Source: Marinimicrobium sp. C6131
Lineage (GTDB): Bacteria > Pseudomonadota > Gammaproteobacteria > Pseudomonadales > Cellvibrionaceae
NCBI RefSeq assembly: GCF_026153455.1
Contig: NZ_CP110629.1
Span: forward strand, 1,054,001-1,118,000
Length of the DNA stretch: 64,000 bases
Direction of reading: 5' to 3'
Shown here in pieces: positions 25,118-33,909 of this stretch; positions within the stretch are counted from its first letter, which is position 1, and each line of letters opens with the position of its first letter. The notes beneath the pieces are model-generated. The model made no database searches. It was not told the origin of the DNA and saw only the letters and a list, made by a program, of their open reading frames with translations. The position numbers were made by a program, and so were the translations under genes.

Positions 25118-28100
25118 ATGATAGATAAAGATGTGTCGCCCCTTACGGAAGGCAACTTATTGTTTTTAAAAGGGATGTATAGTGACGCGATCAAGAAATA
25201 CCGAAAAGCCAAAACCGTCCTCCCTGACTTCGAAAACATTATTGAATTCAATATTAATAGAGCCCTTGAGCTTCTTGATGACAAGGGGGGGGTAGGTGGC
25301 TCTAACGAAGACTGCACACTGGGGGAAGTAACTTCCCGGCGTTCTAATAATGAATGTTCTTCAGAGGCAAAGATTGCGGTTGTTGTTCACGTCTATTATT
25401 TGGAGATGTGGACGCTGATTAGGAATCGATTGTTAGCCATAAGAACTAAGTTTGATCTGTTTGTAACCTTTTCTGAAACTATCGACGTAACATTTGCTGA
25501 TATTGTAAGAAATGAATTCTCTGATGCTAGAGTGAGCCGAGTTAAAAATGTTGGGTTAGATATAGGCCCTTTTCTAGGTTTAGTCCCAACTCTAGTTGAG
25601 GAAAAATATACTTGTGTGTGCAAGCTACACACAAAGAAAGGTTTGGGAGCTCAAGGGGCGGCATGGCGGGATTTGATGCTGGATTCTTTGGTGGGTTCAG
25701 AAGAAAATTTTTGTACTATCGTTTCTGCGTTTTCAAATAACAACAACTTGGGTTGTGTGGGGTCTTTGCCTATTTTTCAATCCGCGCAGCGGTTGATGTA
25801 TGGTAACAAAGGTGTTGTTGAATCATTTGTTGAATTTGTGAGCGGTGATCATGGAAAAGTTGGTGATTGGGGCTTTTTTGCGGGAACGATGTTTTGGATA
25901 AGGCCCGAGCTTTTGCTGGGGTTATGCGAATTTATTAAGACTAAGGGGATTCTGTTTAGCGACAATTATAAGGAAGACGGTCTTATTGAGCATGCAATCG
26001 AACGAATTTTCGGGCTGATTCCTCGCTTGTATGGGGCTTCGGTGGGGTTGTTGACTGCTAAGGTGGATTCGTTTAGTGACTCAGGTTTAGTTATTGATTC
26101 TGATGAATCGCTCATAGGGAAAGCGAACATTTCAGATGTGTTGAAAAGGTTGGTTTCTTACGAGAGCGATCGAAAGCTCATTCAAAAATCGGGCCTTTTT
26201 AATGAGAATCAGTACTTGGCCCACTTCCCGCCTCTTAGATGTGCGGATGTAGATCTAATTACTCACTATCTGACATTCGGGACCTTCAAAGGCGTGCCTC
26301 CTGACGGAATATTTAAGCCGCAAGATTATCGACACGCCAATAAGGATGTTACAAGTTCTGGAGTTGAGCCATTTGTTCATTACCTCAGATATGGTGCTAA
26401 TGAAAACAGGCAATTAACAATTTCCTCAGGTGCCTACAAAGAAGATTCGGCATTTTTGCGCTATAAGGTTATGAATGCGGTTAATATTGACTGGCCTTCA
26501 CTTTCTTCTAGGTCGGGAAGGGGCGGATTAGTTTCGGTAATAGTTCCGGTCTATGGTCAAGGGGAACTTACCAAGAATTGCATTGAATCATTGTACTTTT
26601 CAAAAAACGAAACATGTTGGGAGCTAATTGTCGTAGATAACGGGAGTGACTTGAGCACTAAATCCATTTTGGAGGAGCTTTCCCGAAAATATGGATTTAA
26701 ATTGGTTACAAATGATCAAAATTTAAACTTCGCTTTAGGTTGTAATGTCGGATTTTCAGAGTCATCAGGAGAATATGCAGTCTTTTTGAATAATGATACG
26801 ACTGTGAGCGATGGTTGGTTGGATAATATGATCCGGCCAATGATTAACTCTAGAGATATTAAAGTTGTTCAGCCAAAACTAGTTTTCCCTGATGGAACGG
26901 TTCAGTGTGCGGGTGTTGTGTTTTCTAGGTGGAGCAACCTTGGCTACCCTTTATATGCTGGCCTCCCAGCCAATTCTTCTGTAGTAAACAAAGGGAGATT
27001 CTTACATGCAGTCACAGCCGCGTGTATTGGTGTTAGATCTAAAGATTTTGCTGATGTTTGCGGGTTTGATCCTTACTTTATAAATGGTCAAGAAGATGTT
27101 GATTTTTGTTTGCGTGTTTGTAATCAGAAGCGTCAATGCTGGTACGAGCCAACCTCAGTGGTGGTTCATCATGAAGGAAAGTCCGAAGGTAGAGGGAAAT
27201 ACATAAGCAAAAATCGAAAAAAGTTTGTTGATCGCTGGTCTACAAAAATTTTATTTGACGATCAGTCTCACTATGATGATGATCACGCTGTTGTGGTTTC
27301 GTGGTCGTTAGATTCAATGAAAAACTTAAAAAGTGGCGTAGCTATATATCGACCGGTATTTCAGTCTGAGGGTTCAAGTAATTTTCCGAAAGATAGTTGT
27401 GCTTCTCCTTTTAGGTTTATAGATGCATGTGACGTGACGCACGTAGATGAGGCTTTTGACTCGTTTCTTCAGGGTGCGCAAACACATAACAGAGAGTTGC
27501 CGACGGTACTTATGGTTGCTCATGCTGCAGGGAAGTCACTTTTTGGTGGTGAGCGAAGCTTTCTTGACATGCTTGTAGCGGTGTCTGAGCTAGACTTGAA
27601 TTTGTATATTTGTCTTCCTCAGGTGGCTAATCAAGAGTATTTAAGCGCGCTTAGATCTCTGTCTGCTGGTGTTTATTGTTTTGACTATAAACATTGGTCG
27701 GCGAACCAAGGCCCTAAGTACGATGCAATTGAACGATTTAAATCTATTATGTCATTTCATGATGTGCAGTTTGTTCATGTTAACACGCTAATGCTTAGAG
27801 AACCTCTGTTGGCGTCAAAAGAGCAAGGTGCCGTTAGCTATTGTCATGTCAGGGAACTGATTAGCAAAGATGAATATCTCTGCAGGCATATAGGGCTGGA
27901 TGCCGAGCCGATTAAGCAATATGTGAGAGAACATTCCGATTTCATAATAGCTAATTCCGCCGCTACTAAAAATGACTTTGGTGGTGATGAAGCAGTTTTC
28001 TTGGCGCCCAATGTTGTGGATGTTGATGTTCTTGATATACCGGAACGAAACGAGAATGATGTAGTTTTTGGTGTTATTAGCAGCAATATTCCAAAAAAGG

Positions 28101-29530
28101 GTATCTATGATTTGGTCGAAGTGGCAAAGCTGTGCGAAGAAGAGTGTCCCGACGCAAAGTTTGCACTGATCGGGCCAAACAATTCGTATGTTGAAAGTAT
28201 CAAAGAGTCCATAATATCTTCAGGCTCTCCTCAGAATATAATTTTCCCTGGTTACTTTGATTCTCCAGTAGAGGCAATTTCTAAAGTCGATGTTGTTTTA
28301 AACCTTTCGTCTTTCGCGGAGTCCTTCGGACGAACTGTTGCGGAAGGTATGGCTGCAAGGAGGGCGGTGTTAGGTTATAGTTGGGGTGCTTTGCCAGAAC
28401 TGGTAATCGACGGATTCAATGGTTATCTTTCTCCTTTTGGTGATACTCATGCTGTTGCTGAAAAGGTGAAGCTTCTCTACCGATCTAGGTCGGAAAGGAA
28501 AAGATTGGGCGAAAATGGTAGGCAGCATGTGCTGAGAAGGTACTCACCCCCAAGTCTCGTCAGCAATTTCAAGCTTTCTTACCTGAGAGGATATGCTATC
28601 AGTTTAGATAAGCGGTTTAACACTGATAGCAGACTTGTTGGAACGCTTGATATTGCCTTTCAAAAGTACTCTGTCAGCTTTAATTCGCTATTCAAGAAAG
28701 TTAGTGTTGTTATTCCAGTTTACAATGCGATTGATTATTCGATGGCGTGTATTCAAAGTGTTTTGAAATACACCGACATGAGATATGCCCAAATTATAGT
28801 CATGAATGACGGAAGTACAGATGAGATAGGCGTGAAAAAACTTAGTAATTTCTGCTTAAATCATCCTAATATAAAGTATATTGATAATAATGTGAACTTG
28901 GGTTACACGAAGACTGTTAATAAAGCAATACAATCGACATCCAACGATGTGGTTTTGTTGAATAGTGATACAGAAGTTACGTCTGGATGGTTGTTTGGTC
29001 TGCGTTTGGCAGCATATAGCAGTGAAACGGTAGGTACTGTTACATCAATGGGTAACAATTCAGGAGCATTTTCCTTCCCAAAGCCGGGCTTTTGCAATGT
29101 CCCTGAGGATGGTATGAGTAGAGAGGTCTATGCTGAAAATATTCTCGCCGGAAGCATTGGCTCACCTTTAATTAGACTGCCGACTGGGAATGGCTTCTGT
29201 ATGTACATCAAAAGATCACTTATTAACCAGGTGGGAGTTTTTGACGAAAAGTCTTTTCCAAAAGGGTATGGGGAAGAAAATGATTACTGCATGAGGGGGA
29301 TCAAGAATGGTTATTTCAATGTTATATCTCCTTGGTCATATGTCTTCCATGTAAGAAGTGCCTCATTTGCAAGTCAGAAAGATGTTTTAATTAAGCAGGG
29401 CGAAAAAGCGTTGGATAGACTCCATCCAAACTATAAAAAGCTCGTGAAAGTTAGTTTTAATGGGCTTCTTATTAAAAAAGTTCAATCTAACGCCTCTAGA
29501 TTGCTTCTTCGTTATCAGGCTCAAGATTAA
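25118..29530 (+). CDS. Giant four-domain glycosyltransferase (RgpF-like, GT2, GT4, GT2)
   Basis: The 1470-residue product has these modules in order: a short TPR-like start (GMYSDAIKKYRKAK); an RgpF-like rhamnan-synthesis domain from about 84 (AVVVHVYYLEMW, VGLDIGPFLG, CKLHTKKG, GTMFWIRP); two NPDV/HY-type repeats at about 360-435; a GT2 domain from about 470 (VSVIVPVYGQGELTKNCIES, FLNNDT, NGQEDVDFC); a GT4 domain from about 793 (GGERSFLDML, FGVISSNIPKKG, SSFAESFGRTVAEGMAARRA, the ExxxxxxxE motif); and a second GT2 from about 1192 (VSVVIPVYNAIDYSMACIQS, LLNSDTEV, GYGEENDYC). It could add several sugars, possibly rhamnose, to the chain. The gene is notably AT-rich compared with rfbA, which suggests transfer. 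Confidence 0.9.
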   Translation: MIDKDVSPLTEGNLLFLKGMYSDAIKKYRKAKTVLPDFENIIEFNINRALELLDDKGGVGGSNEDCTLGEVTSRRSNNECSSEAKIAVVVHVYYLEMWTLIRNRLLAIRTKFDLFVTFSETIDVTFADIVRNEFSDARVSRVKNVGLDIGPFLGLVPTLVEEKYTCVCKLHTKKGLGAQGAAWRDLMLDSLVGSEENFCTIVSAFSNNNNLGCVGSLPIFQSAQRLMYGNKGVVESFVEFVSGDHGKVGDWGFFAGTMFWIRPELLLGLCEFIKTKGILFSDNYKEDGLIEHAIERIFGLIPRLYGASVGLLTAKVDSFSDSGLVIDSDESLIGKANISDVLKRLVSYESDRKLIQKSGLFNENQYLAHFPPLRCADVDLITHYLTFGTFKGVPPDGIFKPQDYRHANKDVTSSGVEPFVHYLRYGANENRQLTISSGAYKEDSAFLRYKVMNAVNIDWPSLSSRSGRGGLVSVIVPVYGQGELTKNCIESLYFSKNETCWELIVVDNGSDLSTKSILEELSRKYGFKLVTNDQNLNFALGCNVGFSESSGEYAVFLNNDTTVSDGWLDNMIRPMINSRDIKVVQPKLVFPDGTVQCAGVVFSRWSNLGYPLYAGLPANSSVVNKGRFLHAVTAACIGVRSKDFADVCGFDPYFINGQEDVDFCLRVCNQKRQCWYEPTSVVVHHEGKSEGRGKYISKNRKKFVDRWSTKILFDDQSHYDDDHAVVVSWSLDSMKNLKSGVAIYRPVFQSEGSSNFPKDSCASPFRFIDACDVTHVDEAFDSFLQGAQTHNRELPTVLMVAHAAGKSLFGGERSFLDMLVAVSELDLNLYICLPQVANQEYLSALRSLSAGVYCFDYKHWSANQGPKYDAIERFKSIMSFHDVQFVHVNTLMLREPLLASKEQGAVSYCHVRELISKDEYLCRHIGLDAEPIKQYVREHSDFIIANSAATKNDFGGDEAVFLAPNVVDVDVLDIPERNENDVVFGVISSNIPKKGIYDLVEVAKLCEEECPDAKFALIGPNNSYVESIKESIISSGSPQNIIFPGYFDSPVEAISKVDVVLNLSSFAESFGRTVAEGMAARRAVLGYSWGALPELVIDGFNGYLSPFGDTHAVAEKVKLLYRSRSERKRLGENGRQHVLRRYSPPSLVSNFKLSYLRGYAISLDKRFNTDSRLVGTLDIAFQKYSVSFNSLFKKVSVVIPVYNAIDYSMACIQSVLKYTDMRYAQIIVMNDGSTDEIGVKKLSNFCLNHPNIKYIDNNVNLGYTKTVNKAIQSTSNDVVLLNSDTEVTSGWLFGLRLAAYSSETVGTVTSMGNNSGAFSFPKPGFCNVPEDGMSREVYAENILAGSIGSPLIRLPTGNGFCMYIKRSLINQVGVFDEKSFPKGYGEENDYCMRGIKNGYFNVISPWSYVFHVRSASFASQKDVLIKQGEKALDRLHPNYKKLVKVSFNGLLIKKVQSNASRLLLRYQAQD

Positions 29531-29805
29531 GGTTTTATGCTTATAGCTTAAATTTTTATTGCGCTTTAAGTCGTTACAATGCTTATAGTTTGGCTTAGAT
29601 GCTGTGCAGTTGTCGTTCCTGACCTGATGCAAGGTTCGCATAGGCTACCATTCTGAGGTTCACCCATATCATGGACTTAGAGTTAGATACAGAGATGTGT
29701 TTTGCAATGGCTTGGTATATTTGATACGCATCATTTTGTCTGAGCTATATTTTGGTCTTTGTCTGACCATGAATAATGTTTAAATGAAAGAGAAGGCTCT
29801 CCAGC

Positions 29806-30597
29806 ATGTTTCGATATTCAGCCATTAGCAATAGCGCGTTGAACATGAACTCGTCGTTTATGATTAGTAAGTCCCACGCGCTAAGTTTGTATAAAAAAGC
29901 TGCCGTATACTCTTTTATACCAAAAAATGCGTGTTCAACACTTCGTTATTCTGTCGCTATAGAGAATGAGTGCTTGCCTCCTGGTGGAGATATTAATTGG
30001 ATTCACGCCAACAATGCGACATTCTCTGTGACATTGCAAGAAGCGCTTCTTGCAAAATATAGATTCGTTGTTCTGCGCTGCCCTTTTCGTCGATTGGCGA
30101 GTGTTTTTTTGGATAAAATAGTTAACAAGGAGGCTCCGACAGCGTGGACCTATTACTCTCTTATTGGAAGAGAGCGTTCGTTAGATGATGTGACGTTTGA
30201 ATATTTCATTAACTCGTTGCTGAGCCTAAAACTTTTAAAACATGAGATTCATTGGCGGCCTCAAGTAGATTTTCTACTTTACGAGGAGTATTCGGACGTT
30301 TTTTGTGTAGAAAGGTTTTCTAGCGCCATTCAGACTCTTAAAGAAAAAATTGATTTTGACGTTTTTGATGCTAGGGAGCTTACTAAGCACGGTTCAGATA
30401 GGTATTCTCTAATAGAGGAAGGACTCTGGCATGATGTCCCGGTTAAGGAGCTCTACTCATTGAAAATGGCAGGTCGCCTTCCTTCAGTGGAAGGTATGTA
30501 TCCTCGGCATATATACTCAGCAGTTTTAAATGGATACAAGAATGATGTTGAACTGTACAGTAGTTGGTGCAATAGCAAGCTTTTGCTAAAGCCATAA
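29806..30597 (+). CDS. Sulfotransferase family protein (carbohydrate type)
   Basis: In this 263-residue protein a PAPS 5'-phosphosulfate loop is seen at FIPKNACSTLRYS (38-48; the usual form is KxACTS/T), and the 3'-phosphate motif at FVVLRCPFRRLASVFLDK (Arg91 and Ser99). C-terminal EERxxDVFCVERF-like strands follow. These enzymes transfer sulfate from PAPS to sugar hydroxyls. The gene is AT-rich, like its neighbour, and is preceded by a 275-bp AT-rich gap in which I see no gene. It is one of three sulfotransferase-like proteins in the operon. Which sugar is modified cannot be read from the sequence. Confidence 0.82.
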   Translation: MFRYSAISNSALNMNSSFMISKSHALSLYKKAAVYSFIPKNACSTLRYSVAIENECLPPGGDINWIHANNATFSVTLQEALLAKYRFVVLRCPFRRLASVFLDKIVNKEAPTAWTYYSLIGRERSLDDVTFEYFINSLLSLKLLKHEIHWRPQVDFLLYEEYSDVFCVERFSSAIQTLKEKIDFDVFDARELTKHGSDRYSLIEEGLWHDVPVKELYSLKMAGRLPSVEGMYPRHIYSAVLNGYKNDVELYSSWCNSKLLLKP

Positions 30598-30685
30598 AGT
30601 ACTTTATGCTATTGAAGGTTGGTGTTTTGGTTTGGTCCTATTTTGTCGAATTGGTTGATTTGGTTTTGTTGAAGGATAATTGCTT

Positions 30686-31438
30686 ATGGAAATGCTATCG
30701 CCACGAGCTGCTTCCGCTCTTTTAAGTGCGAGATTGAGTTCTAGGTTTGATAGGTTTATCGAGCTTTTTTTTGATGAAGAAGTTTCAGCGCTTAGTTATG
30801 TTGGTTTTCAAGAGTTGATATCGGATGCTCTTGAAATTCCTGATTTGAATCTTGCGCGCCGCTGGGTGTCCGCCCTTCTTAAGCGTGACTTGTCGTCCAG
30901 GGAGGTTGCTAAGATTATTGCATATATTCCTGCTCAAAAAGCTTGCTCAGAACATCCTGAATCAAAGAGTTCTGGCCAGCTAGCTGAGGGAGAAGGCGAC
31001 CCTAATGCATGTGAGGCTGCTCTTTACTGGTGTTGTGGTGGTGACTACCAGTTCTCGGAGAGGTGTTCTCTGAAGCAGAATTTTTCTGCGAGTGGAAGGT
31101 TAGAGAAGGTTAATTTTGAAATTGGTGCAATGGAGAAAAATTGCACTGCGGTACGTTTCGATATATCCAATCGTCCGGGCGCGTATCTTGTAGAGAGTCT
31201 TCGTCTTCTTGGGTGTTCAAATGAGCAGCTTTGGTGCTGGTCTGGAACGTTGAGCGATGTTGGTAGAATTGTTGACGTCGATTTAGTTTGTCCTGCTAGT
31301 ATGAACGCCTTTGGCGTAGCTGGAGTGGCTGCTTATAGTAACGATCCTCAATTTCAACTCACAATTGATGATGGAATACTTGATCAGTTATCTAGGTCGG
31401 GTGGACGATTGGAGCTTGTCGTTCGCGCCTTTGTGTGA
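30686..31438 (+). CDS. Unknown protein with glycosyltransferase-associated beta domain
   Basis: The 250-residue product has a helical N-terminal half (residues 1-90). Its C-terminal half, YWCCGGDYQFSERCSLKQNF to VRFDISNRPGAYLVESLRLLG, resembles the beta-sandwich found at the N terminus of some rhamnan-type glycosyltransferases (pattern VRFD.....G.Y....L.L). ATG 30686 is preferred, nine bases after GAAGGA; a TTG at 30680 is an alternative. The gene is AT-rich and lies between the sulfotransferase and rfbC. No enzyme motif is visible, and it may be an accessory glycan-binding protein. Confidence 0.65.
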   Translation: MEMLSPRAASALLSARLSSRFDRFIELFFDEEVSALSYVGFQELISDALEIPDLNLARRWVSALLKRDLSSREVAKIIAYIPAQKACSEHPESKSSGQLAEGEGDPNACEAALYWCCGGDYQFSERCSLKQNFSASGRLEKVNFEIGAMEKNCTAVRFDISNRPGAYLVESLRLLGCSNEQLWCWSGTLSDVGRIVDVDLVCPASMNAFGVAGVAAYSNDPQFQLTIDDGILDQLSRSGGRLELVVRAFV

Positions 31439-31620
31439 TTTTTCTTGGTTGGCGTGAAGGGGATTCTGTAGCGGATGTGAATACGTTATAGTGTGTGGAT
31501 CGTTCTTTACGTTTGTGAATGAGCCTTTTAGTTTTGATTTATGATTGACTCATTTAAAAGTTCTGAATTTTGTTCTGAATGATTGTTTAAATTGGTGTGA
31601 TTTCGTGCATAAGGGGTAGT

Positions 31621-32166
31621 ATGGAGTATAGAAAACTGAATGTTTCAGGCGTCGCTTTGTTAACACCAAAAGTTTTCGGTGATGAACGTGGCTTTTTTAT
31701 GGAGACGTTCCGCCAATCAGAGTTTGTTGAGCACTGCGGTGATTACCAGTTTGTCCAGGACAACCACTCAAGCTCCAGTAGAGGGATTCTGCGCGGGCTT
31801 CATTATCAACATAAGCAGCCTCAGGGGAAGTTGGTGCGTGTTACCCGTGGCGAGGTGTTTGATGTTGCGGTGGATATGCGTAAAAGCTCCCCAACCTTTG
31901 GCCAGTGGGTGGGCGCCTATCTCAGTGAATCCAACAAGCAGATGCTATGGGTTCCGCCGGGTTTCGCTCATGGCTTCTATGTAACCAGTGAGATGGCCGA
32001 GTTTCAGTACAAATGCACGGATTATTATGCACCTGGCGATGAGTATAGCTTGCGCTGGGATGATCCCACTGTAGGCGTCAAGTGGCCGGTTCAGGATGGC
32101 AATGTCAAGCTCTCGGACAAGGATGCCAATGGACTGGCGTTTTCGGATTGTCCTTATTTTGACTAG
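31621..32166 (+). CDS. rfbC: dTDP-4-dehydrorhamnose 3,5-epimerase
   Basis: The 181-residue cupin epimerase is the third rhamnose-pathway enzyme. Motifs: FGDERGFFMETFRQSEF, QDNHSSSSRGILRGLHYQ (catalytic His in GLHYQ), GEVFDVAVDMRKSSPTFG, WVPPGFAHGFYV and KCTDYYAPGDEYSLRWDDP. An AAGGGG site lies just before the ATG. It is separated from rfbBDA by the low-GC insertion, and normal GC returns from here on. Confidence 0.95.
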   Translation: MEYRKLNVSGVALLTPKVFGDERGFFMETFRQSEFVEHCGDYQFVQDNHSSSSRGILRGLHYQHKQPQGKLVRVTRGEVFDVAVDMRKSSPTFGQWVGAYLSESNKQMLWVPPGFAHGFYVTSEMAEFQYKCTDYYAPGDEYSLRWDDPTVGVKWPVQDGNVKLSDKDANGLAFSDCPYFD

Positions 32167-32187
32167 TAATGTGGTAAATGGCTGATC

Positions 32188-32532
32188 ATGATGGATGACG
32201 AATACCGATATAAGGTGCTTAAGGTTCTGGAGGATCAGCCAGAAATCACCCAGCGGCAGTTGGCCAAGTCCCTCGGCATCAGTCTGGGCAAGGTGAATTA
32301 TTGCCTGAAAGCGCTGGCGGAGAAGGGGATGATCAAGGCTGCCAATTTCAGAAACAGTGAGAATAAAAAGGCCTATGCTTATCTTCTGACGCCTCGCGGT
32401 ATTGAGGAAAAGGCCCGTATGACCGTTGATTTTCTCCGAATCAAACTGGCTGAACATGAAGCCCTGGCTCGTGAAATTGCCGAGCTTAGAAAAGACGTGT
32501 CTGAGCTTCAGGATAAGCGGCGTCCCTATTAG
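32188..32532 (+). CDS. EPS-associated MarR-family transcriptional regulator
   Basis: The 114-residue protein is a winged helix: YRYKVLKVLEDQPEITQRQL, helix-turn-helix RQLAKSLGISLGKVNYCLKAL, and the wing (KGMIKAANFRNSENKKAYAYLLTPRG). A C-terminal coiled helix (about 80-110) probably mediates dimerisation. This small MarR-like type is known from exopolysaccharide clusters, where it precedes or follows sugar-nucleotide genes. Two adjacent ATGs (32188 and 32191) are possible. It may control the operon, but no operator can be assigned. Confidence 0.88.
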   Translation: MMDDEYRYKVLKVLEDQPEITQRQLAKSLGISLGKVNYCLKALAEKGMIKAANFRNSENKKAYAYLLTPRGIEEKARMTVDFLRIKLAEHEALAREIAELRKDVSELQDKRRPY

Positions 32533-32574
32533 TTTCGTACTCATATTTTATTTTTTATTGGGAGCAATGTCTAC

Positions 32575-33906
32575 ATGGCCCTGGTTGTTGGAGCTTTACC
32601 CCATAGTCAATGGCAGCGGCTGTCCCCTCTGTTGGAGGCGATGGGCTGGGACGGTCGGTCGTCCGAAGTTGAGCGTTGGTACTTAAGTGACCGTTCACCG
32701 AATGGTTCGGGTGATGTCAGCTATGTGCTGCTTCACAGCCGTCCGGAGCGTTGTATTGCGCAGGCCCTGGCGGATGGATGCGATATGAAATCGGCGGTTT
32801 CCGCATGGATTGCATCGGCAGAATCGTTATTGGCCTTTTTCCGACACAATCGTTCTCAGGCTGCTCTGTTGGATGTTGATGCGGTGTGTGATAGTCCGGA
32901 TGAGGCATTGAAATGGCTGGCTCAAAATCACGCCGCACTGAAGACGGCTGCTAACTCGGCGTTAGAGCGTTCTGTTCGGGTCGGGACTGTCCGAGACGGG
33001 CAGGACCTGGATCAGAATCTTGACCTGCTGGTCGCTGTGCAGGCTGCGGATCAAAGTACGAACATTCAAGGTTTATTGCCTTACTTCGAGGCTGGCTCTG
33101 TCCCCGTGGGGAAAGAGACCTATGCCCGACCTTTGGTCGATCTAATGTCTACCGTTGCGAGCATTGAGACTGTAAAGCGCAATAGTAGGGCCGCAAAAGA
33201 GAGCGAAGAACAGGTTAAATCCCTTAAAGATGAGAATGATTTAGTTATTAAAGAGCTGTTCAAAGTTCAAGAGGAACTTGAACGCTACTACCTGAAGAGT
33301 AAAGACAAAGATGCTGAGCTCGAGCGCCTACGATCTGAGAATGGAACGGTCAAGGGGGAATTGGTGTCCCTCAAGAGCAAGCTCGAGTATACCGCTTCTG
33401 AAATGGAAAAATTCAGTCGGGACAAGCAGAAAGAAATTGCGGGCATTCGGAAGACGTTAAGTGATAAAGAGCGGGCGCTCAGTAAAGCGACCAAGCGGGC
33501 GCAGAAACTGGAACGTGAGCGCGACGAACTGAATGCCGCGTTGATGGCGGTGCAGGGCAGTCTGTTCTGGCGTCTGACTTTCCCGCTGCGGTGGGTGCTG
33601 GGCAAAGTCAAGCGGGTTGGTGGTCTGTTTCGTCGACGTGGTATCAAGAAAAATGTGAAAGTGCTTCAGCAGTCGGAACTGTTTGATGGTCAATGGTACT
33701 TGGCGCAGTACCCGGATGTCGTACAGTCGGGATTGAAGCCGGAGGAGCACTATGTGCGCCACGGTGCCTTTGAGGGGCGCGATCCGGGCCCGTACTTTTC
33801 CAGCAAGAATTATCTGCGCGCGAATCCGGATGTGGCCAAGGCCGGATTGAATCCGTTGGTGCATTATGTGTTGCATGGAAAGGATGAAGGACGGCGAGTT
33901 GCGTAA
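32575..33906 (+). CDS. Coiled-coil protein ending in two NPDV/HY repeats
   Basis: In this 443-residue protein, residues 1-200 are a globular domain I do not recognise (begins ALVVGALPHSQWQRL, with YVLLHSRPERCIAQALADG and SVPVGKETYARPLVDLM). Residues about 205-325 are a long coiled coil. A basic amphipathic segment follows (WRLTFPLRWVLGKVKRVGGL, possible membrane contact). Residues about 368-443 hold two tandem repeats, WYLAQYPDVVQSGLKPEEHY and NYLRANPDVAKAGLNPLVHY, each ending in a GxxEGR motif. No glycosyltransferase core is seen. It may be a scaffold that shares the repeat with the cluster's glycosyltransferases. Confidence 0.78.
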   Translation: MALVVGALPHSQWQRLSPLLEAMGWDGRSSEVERWYLSDRSPNGSGDVSYVLLHSRPERCIAQALADGCDMKSAVSAWIASAESLLAFFRHNRSQAALLDVDAVCDSPDEALKWLAQNHAALKTAANSALERSVRVGTVRDGQDLDQNLDLLVAVQAADQSTNIQGLLPYFEAGSVPVGKETYARPLVDLMSTVASIETVKRNSRAAKESEEQVKSLKDENDLVIKELFKVQEELERYYLKSKDKDAELERLRSENGTVKGELVSLKSKLEYTASEMEKFSRDKQKEIAGIRKTLSDKERALSKATKRAQKLERERDELNAALMAVQGSLFWRLTFPLRWVLGKVKRVGGLFRRRGIKKNVKVLQQSELFDGQWYLAQYPDVVQSGLKPEEHYVRHGAFEGRDPGPYFSSKNYLRANPDVAKAGLNPLVHYVLHGKDEGRRVA

Positions 33907-33909
33907 GTT

